From Chitinophagales bacterium (lineage in GTDB: Bacteria; Bacteroidota; Bacteroidia; Chitinophagales; Chitinophagaceae), in NCBI GenBank assembly GCA_020636495.1, contig JACJXQ010000008.1, forward strand, positions 2,604,001 to 2,668,000: a DNA stretch of 64,000 nucleotides. Direction: 5' to 3'. The position numbers and the translations under genes were made by a program. This document shows positions 41,672 through 50,139 of the stretch, in pieces. A model generated the notes under the pieces. That model did no database searches and was not told the origin of the DNA. It saw nothing but the letters and a program-made list of their open reading frames with translations. Each line of letters begins with the position of its first letter. Position 1 is the first letter of the stretch.

Positions 41672-44371
41672 ATGAATACCGGTAATATCACAATAAAACA
41701 AGCACCAGGTACACGAACGATCAGCTCTATACTACTCGTCATTATCTGCATGTGGACACAGTTTGGCCAGGCACAAACTATATTCTGCCCCCCTAATATC
41801 GATTTTGAATTGGGCAATCTCAGTAACTGGGAATTTTTTACAGGTAGCTGCTGCCCTATTGCGGTTACACCTTCTGGGGTAGTGACCAACAGGCATACGC
41901 TTACCAGTGGTAATAATACTGACCCATTTGGAAAGTTCCCTATCGTGGCCATATCCGGTGGTTCTTATTCGTTGATGCTGGGCAACGATATTAATGGCGC
42001 GCAGGCTGAGCGCGCACGCTACTATGTACATGTCCCGAATACTGCTGGCAAACATGTGTTGCTATACAGGTATGCCATTGTAATGCAGGACCCCGGCCAT
42101 AGCCCGAACGACCAACCTCGTTTTGAGGTTGAAGCTTTTGACTCTGCAACGAATGCACAACTGCCGTGCTCACATGTAACCTATGTTTCTTCATCCAGCC
42201 TTCCCGGCTTCGTACAATCTAAATACAGCCTGGGGACACCGGTATTCTATAAGCCCTGGACTACCGCTACTATCGACCTGTCAGGTTATATCGGTCGAAC
42301 AGTGGCTATACAATTTTCATCTGCCGATTGCGGTGCCGGCGGACACTTCGGGTACGGGTATATCGATATGAATTGCGGTCTTTTCCAGATAGAAGGCACG
42401 ATCTGCGATTCGGCTGTAGGGCAGATCACACTGAACGGCCCGCAGGGTTACCAGTCATATGAATGGCGGGATGCTACACTTACCACTGTATTAGACACCA
42501 CGCAGACACTCATAATTCCAACTCCCTCTGTAGGTACACAATTTGCGGTTATCCTCACTCCATATCCGGGTTTCGGCTGCAAGGATACACTCTATACAAC
42601 ATTTACGGCTCCGGTTCACTCATCCGTTAGTGTCAATGCATATGGCGATACCACTATATGTATCGGAGCAAAAACAAATATCAGGGCTATTGCCAGTGGT
42701 GGCGACGGGCCTTATACTTACCAATGGTCTCCTCCAAAAGGACTAAGCTGCACCTTCTGCGATAACCCCACACTCACAGGATCTGCTGCAGGGGTATATA
42801 CTGTCATAGCAAAGAATATACTTGGCTGCACTGACACCGGGTATGTAACCATAGGGATAGACAGCTTTGTAAAAGTGAAACTGGTGGCCGATGATACCAT
42901 TTGCGGTACACAACCGATAACCGTTTTCAATGCACTATCAAACAATCCCCCGGGTAAAACACAAATTTGGAACACTGGCGGCGGTACGATCATTTCTGGC
43001 GGGGGACAGTCAGACACAGCCGTTGTTCAATACACATCCACGGGTGCAAAAAGAATAGCATTGGCAGTTTCAATGGGCGAATGTAACACACAGGATACAG
43101 CAGATGTATTTATTGGTACCAGTTATGTCATCACTACATCGCCCAACGATACTGTATGCCCCGGTGCTACGCACCAACTGAATGTTTCATCTAACTCGCC
43201 GAACCCGATAAGCTACAACTGGACACCGGCTACCACCTTAAGCTGTAGCCTGTGCAATAACCCCAAGGCAACACCTTTTACCAACGTCACGTACACGGTA
43301 TATGCTACTGACAACCTGGGCTGTTACGATACAAGTACGGTCAGCTTAACTGTCGATTCTATGACCTTTGCTGACTTTACTATCTCTGCTGATACCATTT
43401 GCGTTAACGAGATACTCAGCCTCAGGAACATAGGCAACAACCCCGAGATCATTGGTTACCTCTGGGGAGTTGATTCCGGCAGTATAGTATATGGCGCCGG
43501 AACTGACAGCGTTTCTGTATTCTGGGTAACAGGAGGTACGAAAAAGATCATTCATACTACCTACAGGGGTATCTGCAACACATCTGATACTGCCGAGGTA
43601 TTTGTACTCGAGTATCCGCGACCGGGATTTGAGATCCCCCCGTACGGATGTGCAGGCGAACCTATAATGTTATTCCCGATGGCCGGGCCACCTCATTTCA
43701 AATGGTATGTTCAGGAGCAGAACATAGCTGATGAAACATACAGAGATCAGTATGCCCTGACCTGGGATGTGACCGGCACGAAAAAGATCAAGGTAGTGGT
43801 CAACGACCATCACTGTGTTGATTCTTTTGAGAAAGAGATAAGCATATACCCGTTCCCGATAGCTGCTATAACTATCGACAACAAAAACCCCATCTGTATA
43901 GGCAAAGAATTAAAACTAAAAGCCACAAAGGGAGACCGGTACATTTATGGCTGGGAACCGGCACGGGTTTTCAAAGCCAATAATCAGCCGGATGTTATAG
44001 CAACCGTAGAGAGAACAGAAGGTTATTACCTGCAAGTGACCAACCAGTGGGGATGCACTGCCTATGATACAATACTGGTCAATGCAGATGCATGTTGCGA
44101 CATCCCTGTTGCGGATGCCTTTACCCCCAATGGAGACAGCCACAACGACCGCTTTAAGCTCATCAATATGGACAGGAAAAAACTGGTGCAGTTCATGATC
44201 GCCAACAGGCGCGGGCAGATCGTCTTCCAGACAAACAATGTGAACGATAGTTGGGATGGTACTTTTAACGGTAGCCCCCTGGGCCAGGATACATATAACT
44301 ACTATATAAAATACATTTGCAACGACAGCGAAGAGGTTGTTAAGAAAGGAACCGTCATCTTGCTTCGTTGA
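41672..44371 (+). CDS. Giant secreted protein, T9SS type B sorting domain, paralogue 2
   Basis: An 899-aa protein that follows paralogue 1 segment by segment: signal peptide (ISSILLVIICMWTQFGQAQ), FCPPNIDFELGNLSNWEFFTG, ERARYYVHVPN, GYGYIDMNCGLF, the repeat motifs KGLSCTFC and TTLSCSLC near residues 353 and 520, and a C-terminal T9SS type B domain (PVADAFTPNGDSHNDRF ... KKGTVILLR). The two genes are 130 bases apart, so a tandem duplication is the simplest origin. The frame opens further upstream at a GTG, but ATG at 41672 gives a standard signal peptide. Confidence 0.82.
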   Translation: MNTGNITIKQAPGTRTISSILLVIICMWTQFGQAQTIFCPPNIDFELGNLSNWEFFTGSCCPIAVTPSGVVTNRHTLTSGNNTDPFGKFPIVAISGGSYSLMLGNDINGAQAERARYYVHVPNTAGKHVLLYRYAIVMQDPGHSPNDQPRFEVEAFDSATNAQLPCSHVTYVSSSSLPGFVQSKYSLGTPVFYKPWTTATIDLSGYIGRTVAIQFSSADCGAGGHFGYGYIDMNCGLFQIEGTICDSAVGQITLNGPQGYQSYEWRDATLTTVLDTTQTLIIPTPSVGTQFAVILTPYPGFGCKDTLYTTFTAPVHSSVSVNAYGDTTICIGAKTNIRAIASGGDGPYTYQWSPPKGLSCTFCDNPTLTGSAAGVYTVIAKNILGCTDTGYVTIGIDSFVKVKLVADDTICGTQPITVFNALSNNPPGKTQIWNTGGGTIISGGGQSDTAVVQYTSTGAKRIALAVSMGECNTQDTADVFIGTSYVITTSPNDTVCPGATHQLNVSSNSPNPISYNWTPATTLSCSLCNNPKATPFTNVTYTVYATDNLGCYDTSTVSLTVDSMTFADFTISADTICVNEILSLRNIGNNPEIIGYLWGVDSGSIVYGAGTDSVSVFWVTGGTKKIIHTTYRGICNTSDTAEVFVLEYPRPGFEIPPYGCAGEPIMLFPMAGPPHFKWYVQEQNIADETYRDQYALTWDVTGTKKIKVVVNDHHCVDSFEKEISIYPFPIAAITIDNKNPICIGKELKLKATKGDRYIYGWEPARVFKANNQPDVIATVERTEGYYLQVTNQWGCTAYDTILVNADACCDIPVADAFTPNGDSHNDRFKLINMDRKKLVQFMIANRRGQIVFQTNNVNDSWDGTFNGSPLGQDTYNYYIKYICNDSEEVVKKGTVILLR

Positions 44372-44412
44372 TGCATCTTGGTATTATATAAGGTAAAGAA
44401 CTGTTTTCTTTT

Positions 44413-44420
44413 TACTTTTG
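44413..44420 (+). promoter_or_regulatory. -7 box of purM
   Basis: TACTTTTG ends nine bases before the purM ATG at 44430. It fits TAnnTTTG and lies inside the longer reading frame, which argues for the shorter protein. No clear -33 box. Confidence 0.55.
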
Positions 44421-44429
44421 CAGCATTCT

Positions 44430-45602
44430 ATGGCTGACAATAATCGTTATAACCAGCGTGGCGTTTCCGCTCAGAAAGAAGACGTACACCGCGCTGTATC
44501 GAAACTGGACAAGGGATTGTTCCCCAATGCATTCTGTAAGGTATATCCCGACTATTGGGGCGGTGATGACGCATACTGCAACCTGATGCATGCAGATGGT
44601 GCGGGAACCAAATCCATACTCGCATATATGTACTGGAAAGAAACCGGGGACATAAGCGTGTGGAAAGGTATAGCCATAGATGCTATCGTGATGAACACAG
44701 ACGACCTGCTGTGCGTAGGCGCTACAGGGCCATTCACTTATTCGTCAACCATAGGCCGAAACAAGAACCTGGTACCCGGCGATGTCATCTCCGAAATAAT
44801 AAACGGCACACAGTCATATTTCGACACGTTAAGGGAATATGGAATTGACATAAAATTCCTGGGAGGAGAAACAGCCGACGTAGGGGATGTGGTAAGGACA
44901 GTTATTGTTGATGGTACAATGGCCTGCCGTATGAGGCGCGACAAGCTGGTAACTACCGAAAAAATGAAGCCCGGAGATGTTATCGTTTCCCTGGCAAGTT
45001 ATGGTCAGGCAACTTACGAAACTGAATATAACAGTGGTATGGGCAGCAACGGCCTTACCAGTGCCCGTCACGAAATGCTCAGCAAACAATATGCTGTTAA
45101 ATATCCCGAAAGTGTAGACCCGAACCTGCCCGAAGAGGTGGTGTACAACGGTAAGTACAGCCTTACCGACCCTACCGAAACAGGACTGGATATAGGCAAA
45201 ATGATCTTATCGCCTACCCGCACCTATGCGCCCGTTGTTCTACAAGTATTGGAAAAACATTTTGATGCCATACATGGCATTATCCACTGTAGTGGTGGCG
45301 GACAAAGTAAATGCCTGCACTATCTGCCCCAACCGCTCAGGGTTGTCAAAAACAACCTCTTACCCACCCCTCCTTTATTCAGAATGATACAGGAGTCGGC
45401 TGGAACAGATTGGCGCGAAATGTACCAGGTGTTCAATATGGGACAAAGGTTAGAACTGTTTACCGACAAGGATACAGCTGAAAGCATTATAGAAATTGCC
45501 CGTAGCTTTGGCATAGACGCCTGCATTTCAGGCTATGTAGAGGCTGCTGAAAAGAAAGAAGTGGTCATAGAAAGCCCGCACGGAACCTTTTCGTATGAAT
45601 AA
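44430..45602 (+). CDS. purM: Phosphoribosylformylglycinamidine cyclo-ligase (AIR synthase)
   Basis: A 390-aa PurM-fold ATP-dependent ligase that closes the imidazole ring in purine synthesis. The N-terminal MADNNRYNQRGVSAQKEDVHRAV, then MHADGAGTKSILAYMYWKETGD, DAIVMNTDDLLCVGATGPF and KFLGGETADVGDVV carry the nucleotide-binding pattern. HGIIHCSGGGQSKCL is in the second half. The length matches the longer Bacteroidota form of PurM. The frame also opens at a TTG four codons upstream that overlaps the -7 box. Confidence 0.92.
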   Translation: MADNNRYNQRGVSAQKEDVHRAVSKLDKGLFPNAFCKVYPDYWGGDDAYCNLMHADGAGTKSILAYMYWKETGDISVWKGIAIDAIVMNTDDLLCVGATGPFTYSSTIGRNKNLVPGDVISEIINGTQSYFDTLREYGIDIKFLGGETADVGDVVRTVIVDGTMACRMRRDKLVTTEKMKPGDVIVSLASYGQATYETEYNSGMGSNGLTSARHEMLSKQYAVKYPESVDPNLPEEVVYNGKYSLTDPTETGLDIGKMILSPTRTYAPVVLQVLEKHFDAIHGIIHCSGGGQSKCLHYLPQPLRVVKNNLLPTPPLFRMIQESAGTDWREMYQVFNMGQRLELFTDKDTAESIIEIARSFGIDACISGYVEAAEKKEVVIESPHGTFSYE

Positions 45603-45679
45603 TGTTAGTTTTTATAGTTAAATAAACCGGAAACAATATTATTGGCATAATCTGTGCTATATTACCCAAAAAACATTTT

Positions 45680-46495
45680 ATGAATATCAAAACTCTGTTC
45701 ATTACCATTATCTGCATTGGTTCATTTTCTTTTGCATATGCACAGGACGAACTGCATAAGAAGAACGGCGACGTGATGGATGTAAAAGTAATAGAAGTGG
45801 GTCCCAAACTCATCTCCTATCAAAAATCCGATAACCTGGATGGCCCTATTTATAAAATAGAGAAGGACCATGTATCCCACATCGTATACGCCAATGGCAG
45901 CGAAGACAACTTTGCCCCCGTAAGAGCTGAAAGGGAAACAAGCCACAGGAAACAGGTGAAATACGGTAACAACATTGTAAGCTTCATCCCTATGGAGATC
46001 ACCTCAGGTGTTGGCATAGGCCTGTCTTACGAGCGTGTTATCGATAAAAAGACGGGTATTCTGAGCTTTTACATGCCGGTAACTATTGCTTTTGCAAATG
46101 ATAACTACGACCCCGTTCTCGGAACAACGTCAGGCAACACACCTCCTACCTACTATATTATGCCGGGACTGAAATTCTACCCTACAGGTAGCAAAGGCGT
46201 AGTACGTTATGCTGTTGGTCCTAACCTGGCTTACATAAGCGGGCAACAATATTCAGGTACAGAGTTCATCTACGATAATAATGGCAACATCATTGGCCAA
46301 ACCACTCCGGGTTGGGAACAACGCACGGCACTGGGCATTATGGTCACCAACTCGCTCAACATCAACCCCAATGCACACCTGCACCTGGGGCTGGAACTCG
46401 GATTGGGTTTCACTTATTTTGACAAAGTAGGTAATACAAACTTAAATACGAATAGCATTGGCCAGTTCGGCTTTAAGATCGGATACAGATTTTAA
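45680..46495 (+). CDS. Outer-membrane beta-barrel protein
   Basis: A 271-aa exported protein: signal peptide MNIKTLFITIICIGSFSFAYAQ, an N-terminal small domain (DELHKKNGDVMDVKVIEVGPKLISYQKSDNLDGPIYKIEKD) and a C-terminal eight-to-ten-strand barrel with alternating aromatic strands, ending FGFKIGYRF, the typical C-terminal Phe. The function is unknown. It precedes two tiny Cys-rich lipoproteins on the same strand. Confidence 0.78.
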   Translation: MNIKTLFITIICIGSFSFAYAQDELHKKNGDVMDVKVIEVGPKLISYQKSDNLDGPIYKIEKDHVSHIVYANGSEDNFAPVRAERETSHRKQVKYGNNIVSFIPMEITSGVGIGLSYERVIDKKTGILSFYMPVTIAFANDNYDPVLGTTSGNTPPTYYIMPGLKFYPTGSKGVVRYAVGPNLAYISGQQYSGTEFIYDNNGNIIGQTTPGWEQRTALGIMVTNSLNINPNAHLHLGLELGLGFTYFDKVGNTNLNTNSIGQFGFKIGYRF

Positions 46496-46513
46496 GAATA
46501 AAATATACCAGGT

Positions 46514-46690
46514 ATGAAAAAGATAGCAATTACAGCACTCACATTGATAGCCATCAACATATTGGCAACATCCTGCAAAAAAGAATATAATTGCGAATGC
46601 GATAACTTCAGCACTATTGTTGAAGCGAGCAGCGAATCTGAAGCACAGACAACATGTTCCGCAAAAGGTACCGGCTGCGACATTCAATAG
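46514..46690 (+). CDS. Tiny Cys-rich lipoprotein, copy 1
   Basis: A 58-aa lipoprotein, MKKIAITALTLIAINILATS then Cys21 (lipobox LATSC), followed by KKEYNCECDNFSTIVEASSESEAQTTCSAKGTGCDIQ. The mature part has four more Cys, at positions 27, 29, 48 and 55, arranged CxC ... C ... GC as in copy 2. It starts 18 bases after the barrel gene and is followed by a strong terminator, so it is probably co-transcribed with the barrel. The family is not recognised. Confidence 0.75.
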   Translation: MKKIAITALTLIAINILATSCKKEYNCECDNFSTIVEASSESEAQTTCSAKGTGCDIQ

Positions 46691-46711
46691 TACACTTATC
46701 AAAAAGACCGG

Positions 46712-46748
46712 ATAAAGCCCGTACGGAGAGACCCGTTGCGGGCTTTAT
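46712..46748 (+). terminator. Terminator after lipoprotein copy 1
   Basis: A 10-bp stem (ATAAAGCCCG at 46712 with its complement at 46739-46748) ends the barrel-lipoprotein transcript, followed by TATTATTGC. Confidence 0.75.
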
Positions 46749-46846
46749 TATTGCATACACATTCATTAATAATATATTTACAAATAAGAGTATGATTTTT
46801 AAAAATCTTGTTCTATTTTGGCACCATTAACAAAAAACCATTTTAT

Positions 46847-47041
46847 ATGAAAAAAGCTCTATTAATCGCATCCGCCCTGGTGATCACATTTGGTATGACT
46901 TCTTGTAAGAAGAAGTGGACTTGCGAATGCGAAGACCCTGCTGACAACTTCGAGATCGAAGCAGTTAAATCTGTAGCTAAAACTACATGTGAAGGTACTA
47001 CACCTGTTACAGGTAATGTTACCGGCTGCCACCTGAAGTAG
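46847..47041 (+). CDS. Tiny Cys-rich lipoprotein, copy 2
   Basis: A 64-aa lipoprotein: MKKALLIASALVITFGMTS then Cys20, followed by KKKWTCECEDPADNFEIEAVKSVAKTTC and ending NVTGCHLK. It shares with copy 1 the order CKK, CEC, NF, an alternating E/A/V/S stretch, TTC and a terminal GC. It has its own transcript, between the terminators at 46712-46748 and 47082-47117. A cell-surface role in metal or redox chemistry is possible but unproven. Confidence 0.75.
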   Translation: MKKALLIASALVITFGMTSCKKKWTCECEDPADNFEIEAVKSVAKTTCEGTTPVTGNVTGCHLK

Positions 47042-47081
47042 TATTACTGCTTCAGCCTATAATATCTGCTAAGATATTAAA

Positions 47082-47117
47082 AAGAAGTCCCGCTCATATA
47101 ACATGGCGGGACTTCTT
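47082..47117. terminator. Bidirectional terminator between lipoprotein copy 2 and recA
   Basis: A perfect 12-bp stem (AAGAAGTCCCGC at 47082-47093 with its complement at 47106-47117) and a 12-base loop, flanked by A and T runs. It separates two convergent genes. Confidence 0.85.
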
Positions 47118-47154
47118 CATTTTACACGTTTATGTTTACTAACCCTATCTTAGC

Positions 47155-48153
47155 CTATTCTTCTACCGGCTGCAAAGCAGTCCTTATCTTGCCCTCTACT
47201 TCTGCCATCATCTCAGGATTGTCCAGCATGAAAGTTTTAACCGCTTCCCTGCCCTGGCCTATCTTGGCATCGCCGTAGCTAAACCATGAGCCGCTCTTGT
47301 TCAGTATACCCAGGTCTACACCCATATCTATTATCTCGCCCACCTTGCTTATGCCCTGTCCGAATATAATATCGAACTCAACCGTGCGGAATGGCGGTGC
47401 GACCTTGTTTTTCACCACCTTTACACGGGTACGGTTACCACTGGCCACATCACCGTCTTTTATCTGGCTTATTCTACGAATGTCTAAACGTACAGAAGCG
47501 TAGAACTTCAGCGCATTACCACCCGTTGTGGTTTCCGGATTGCCAAACATCACACCTATCTTCTCCCTGAGCTGGTTGATGAAGATACAGCAGCACCCCG
47601 TACGGTTGATAGTAGCCGTAAGCTTACGCAGCGCCTGGCTCATCAGCCTGGCCTGCAGGCCCATTTTACTATCGCCCATTTCGCCTTCCAGTTCTCCCTT
47701 AGGTACCAGTGCGGCTACAGAGTCAATAACCACCACGTCCAGTGCGCCTGAAGATATCAGCCTGTCAGCTATCTCAAGTGCCTGCTCACCGTAGTCCGGC
47801 TGAGAAATGATGAGGTTATCTACATCCACCCCCAGTTTGCGGGCATAGCTGGCGTCAAAAGCGTGTTCAGCATCTATTATTGCGCAGATACCACCCTTTT
47901 TCTGTGCCTCGGCAATAGTATGTATCGCTATCGTTGTTTTACCTGAAGACTCGGGGCCGTATATCTCTATAACACGCCCGCGTGGGAAACCACCAACACC
48001 CAAAGCCACGTCTAATCCCAAACTGCCCGTGCTGATCGTATCAATATTTACCTTTTGCTTGTCGCCCAGCATCATTACCGAGCCTTTACCGTAATCCTTC
48101 TCGATCTTGTCCAGAGCGAGCTTAAGAACCTTTAATTTGTCATCTGCAGCCAT
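47155..48153 (-). CDS. recA: Recombinase RecA
   Basis: A 332-aa RecA, which forms filaments on single-stranded DNA for strand exchange and drives LexA self-cleavage. The start MAADDKLKVLKLALDKIEKDYGKGSVM, Walker A EIYGPESSGKTTIA, the Walker B region VDVVVIDSVAAL, loop L2 CIFINQLREKIGVMFGNPETTTGGNALKFYASV and the C-terminal acidic end ALQPVEE are present. The acidic tail is short. Promoter-region sites are at 48189-48230. Confidence 0.97.
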   Translation of the reverse strand: MAADDKLKVLKLALDKIEKDYGKGSVMMLGDKQKVNIDTISTGSLGLDVALGVGGFPRGRVIEIYGPESSGKTTIAIHTIAEAQKKGGICAIIDAEHAFDASYARKLGVDVDNLIISQPDYGEQALEIADRLISSGALDVVVIDSVAALVPKGELEGEMGDSKMGLQARLMSQALRKLTATINRTGCCCIFINQLREKIGVMFGNPETTTGGNALKFYASVRLDIRRISQIKDGDVASGNRTRVKVVKNKVAPPFRTVEFDIIFGQGISKVGEIIDMGVDLGILNKSGSWFSYGDAKIGQGREAVKTFMLDNPEMMAEVEGKIRTALQPVEE

Positions 48154-48188
48154 TGTTTATTTGATTTTATGCTAAACTATAATTTTTA

Positions 48189-48230
48189 CAAATATAGTGT
48201 GCAATCTTGTACATTTTACACATTTGTACA
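48189..48230 (-). promoter_or_regulatory. recA promoter with paired TTGTACA sites
   Basis: On the minus strand TATATTTG (48196-48189) fits the -7 box, 36 bases before the recA ATG. TTGTACA occurs twice on the plus strand, at 48207-48213 and 48224-48230, each holding the palindrome TGTACA, 17 bases apart and covering the -33 region. A repressor there would shut the promoter, and for recA an SOS regulator is the natural candidate. Confidence 0.5.
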
Positions 48231-48289
48231 ATAAAGTTATCCACATTTGTATAAATTCAGAAAAATGCCCTTCAGTGGCGGGCAAAAAA

Positions 48290-48310
48290 AAGGGCCGCAT
48301 TGCGACCCTT
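48290..48310 (-). terminator. Terminator after rpsL-rpsG
   Basis: On the minus strand AAGGGTCGC-AAT-GCGGCCCTT forms a 9-bp stem with one T-G pair, followed by a run of T. It ends the rpsL-rpsG transcript, so fusA is not part of it. Confidence 0.8.
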
Positions 48311-48339
48311 CTTTAATATTATTTACACCTGCCAGGCTA

Positions 48340-48807
48340 TTAGATCCTGAAGTGAGAGAACGCTTTGTTCGCGTCTGCCATACGGTGTGTATCTTCTTTC
48401 TTTTTAAAAGCACCACCTTCACCCTTGCTGGCTGCTACTATCTCGTTAGCCAGTTTGTCGGCAATAGTACGGCCGTTACGCTCGCGGCTGTAGCGGATCA
48501 ACCACTTCATGCTCAGAGAGATCTTACGATCAGGGCGAACCTCCGCAGGTATCTGGAAGGTAGCACCACCAATACGGCGGCTACGAACCTCAACTGCAGG
48601 CGTTACATTGGCCAGGGCTTTTTTCCAAACCTCGTAACCGTCTTCGCCGGTAGTTTTGCTCACTTTGTCTATTGCGTCGTAGAATGCTTTCAATACGACG
48701 CTCTTGTTACCACCCCACATCAGACAATTAACAAAACGGGTTACCATCTTGTCATTGAACCGTGGATCTGGTGCTAAAGGTATTTTTTTAGCTTGTGCCT
48801 TCCTCAT
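48340..48807 (-). CDS. rpsG: Ribosomal protein uS7
   Basis: S7 (155 aa) is a primary binder of the 30S head and contacts the E-site tRNA. MRKAQAKKIPLAPDPRFNDKMVTRFVNCLMWGGNK, VEVRSRRIGGATFQIPAEVRP and the C-terminal GGAFKKKEDTHRMADANKAFSHFR are family hallmarks. It follows rpsL after 32 bases, and a terminator comes directly after it. The usual third gene, fusA, is missing here. Confidence 0.97.
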   Translation of the reverse strand: MRKAQAKKIPLAPDPRFNDKMVTRFVNCLMWGGNKSVVLKAFYDAIDKVSKTTGEDGYEVWKKALANVTPAVEVRSRRIGGATFQIPAEVRPDRKISLSMKWLIRYSRERNGRTIADKLANEIVAASKGEGGAFKKKEDTHRMADANKAFSHFRI

Positions 48808-48839
48808 TGGATTGTATTATGGCTTATTATTAATTAATA

Positions 48840-49220
48840 TTATTTCTTTTCTTTTGCCTTCTTCGTACCGTACTTAGAGCGGCTCTGCTTACGGTCTTTA
48901 ACACCCGCAGTATCCAGCGCACCACGAACGATGTGGTAACGTACACCCGGAAGGTCTTTTACCCTGCCACCACGTATCAGTACGATACTGTGCTCCTGCA
49001 GGTTGTGGCCCTCACCCGGAATGTAGGCGATAACCTCGATCTTATTCGTCAAACGAACTTTAGCTACTTTACGCAGTGCTGAGTTCGGTTTCTTTGGGGT
49101 CGTTGTATAAACACGGGTACAAACTCCACGACGCTGAGGACATGCATCCAAAGCACGCGATTTTGACTTTGTAACAACCTGCTTACGGCCTTTTCTTACT
49201 AATTGTTGAATAGTTGGCAT
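48840..49220 (-). CDS. rpsL: Ribosomal protein uS12
   Basis: S12 (126 aa) lies at the 30S decoding centre. MPTIQQLVRKGRKQVVTKSKSRALDACPQRRGVC, the loop TTPKKPNSALRKVAKVRLTN, and GEGHNLQEHSIVLIRGGRVKDLPGVRYHIVRG match the family, including the conserved KPNSALRK loop where streptomycin-resistance changes occur; the wild-type Lys is present. Confidence 0.97.
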   Translation of the reverse strand: MPTIQQLVRKGRKQVVTKSKSRALDACPQRRGVCTRVYTTTPKKPNSALRKVAKVRLTNKIEVIAYIPGEGHNLQEHSIVLIRGGRVKDLPGVRYHIVRGALDTAGVKDRKQSRSKYGTKKAKEKK

Positions 49221-49256
49221 TCGTTATACCGTTATTGTTATTTTTTTAAAGGACTG

Positions 49257-49288
49257 CAAAGGTAATGTAACTTTTACAATCCCGCAAA
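49257..49288 (-). promoter_or_regulatory. Promoter of rpsL-rpsG
   Basis: On the minus strand TTTG (49288-49285) and TACCTTTG (49264-49257) are exactly 20 bases apart. The bases after the -7 box (CAGTCCTTT) are the same as after the infA promoter, so the two ribosomal operons share a promoter and start-region sequence. Confidence 0.8.
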
Positions 49289-49884
49289 ATAATTGTGGAT
49301 TATTAATATTATTCCCGCAACCTACATATGGCCGGGCGCCAAAGGTACTGAAAATCCGTGTTTTAGCCACCACCTTCCGGTCATTGCGAGGCACGAAGCA
49401 ATCTCACGAAACAATTTGATTACCAGATCAATAAGGGAGTTATTTTACATACTGTCGGAAAAAATTTGCCCTTCAGGGGACATCCCGTCACGCCGAGGCG
49501 TGACGGGATGTCTTCCTAAAAAATGCTCCCCCTCTTTCGCCACTGCACCACTACATACACCACCATACCTACAAACAACATTACCGGCACCGACGCCGCT
49601 ATCAAAGTAGTTTTATCCATAACACGGGCATTTTTATTAAGCAACAGTAAGTTACATCCGTTTTTTTGCTCATTTGTCAGCCTTCCGTCATAAGTAACAG
49701 CTCCCCTCCTGTTTTTAGGAGGGGATATTGCCACAACCATCTACGATGGTTGTGGCAATCGGGGTGGTTACCCTGCCCACCCATGCCGTCCTGCGAGAAA
49801 CGAAGCAGCCTCGCGAAACAAGAGCAACATGAGGATCTCCTGAAGTGAAGAGATGTCGCCAAATAGAATGTCACCGAAATGATA
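49289..49884. other. Low-coding region rich in palindromes and short repeats
   Basis: Apart from a possible 34-codon gene (49516-49620), this stretch holds repeat elements. Two related 31-base copies of a GAAGCAATC-type repeat lie at 49384-49414 and 49791-49821, and a third, diverged copy lies at 51456-51483. There is a 16-bp perfect inverted repeat at 49479-49512 with a 2-base centre. The arms TCCCCTCCT and complement lie at 49702-49725, and a perfect 14-bp stem at 49727-49759 with loop CTACG. No transposase is present. Confidence 0.7.
49516..49620 (-). CDS. Possible 34-aa single-span membrane protein
   Basis: A short frame starting MDKTTLIAASVPVMLFVGMV and continuing to a basic end QWRKRGSIF: one hydrophobic helix (about 5-26) with positive residues after it, so N-out/C-in or the reverse. 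It resembles small subunits or assembly factors of membrane complexes in general outline only. No clear promoter is found. The surrounding DNA is repeat-rich and non-coding, so this may be chance. Confidence 0.35.
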   Translation of the reverse strand: MDKTTLIAASVPVMLFVGMVVYVVVQWRKRGSIF

Positions 49885-50139
49885 TTATTCTATACTACTA
49901 TCTTCGTCATCATAATCAATAAACGCTAACTCTATTTCGTCAATATTTACGGTGCTCCAGTATGCGTCATCCTTCCATTCATGTTGCTGAAAAGCATTCA
50001 TTAACATTCTGATGTTATCAATTATCTCTTGTTTGCTATTGGCAGTTGTATTGATATAGACATTGCCAACAGCCACAGTCGAAGAGGCGTCAAAACCATT
50101 CTTGTCATCTCCCTCTAGATGAAAAATAAGTGTTTCCAT
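49885..50139 (-). CDS. Small acidic hypothetical protein
   Basis: An 84-aa acidic protein: METLIFHLEGDDKNGFDASS, then TVAVGNVYINTTANSKQEIIDNIRMLMNAFQQHEWKDD, ending FIDYDDEDSSIE. No signal peptide or membrane helix. A helical centre and two beta edges suggest a small alpha/beta fold. I do not recognise the family. It is isolated between two non-coding stretches. Confidence 0.55.
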   Translation of the reverse strand: METLIFHLEGDDKNGFDASSTVAVGNVYINTTANSKQEIIDNIRMLMNAFQQHEWKDDAYWSTVNIDEIELAFIDYDDEDSSIE

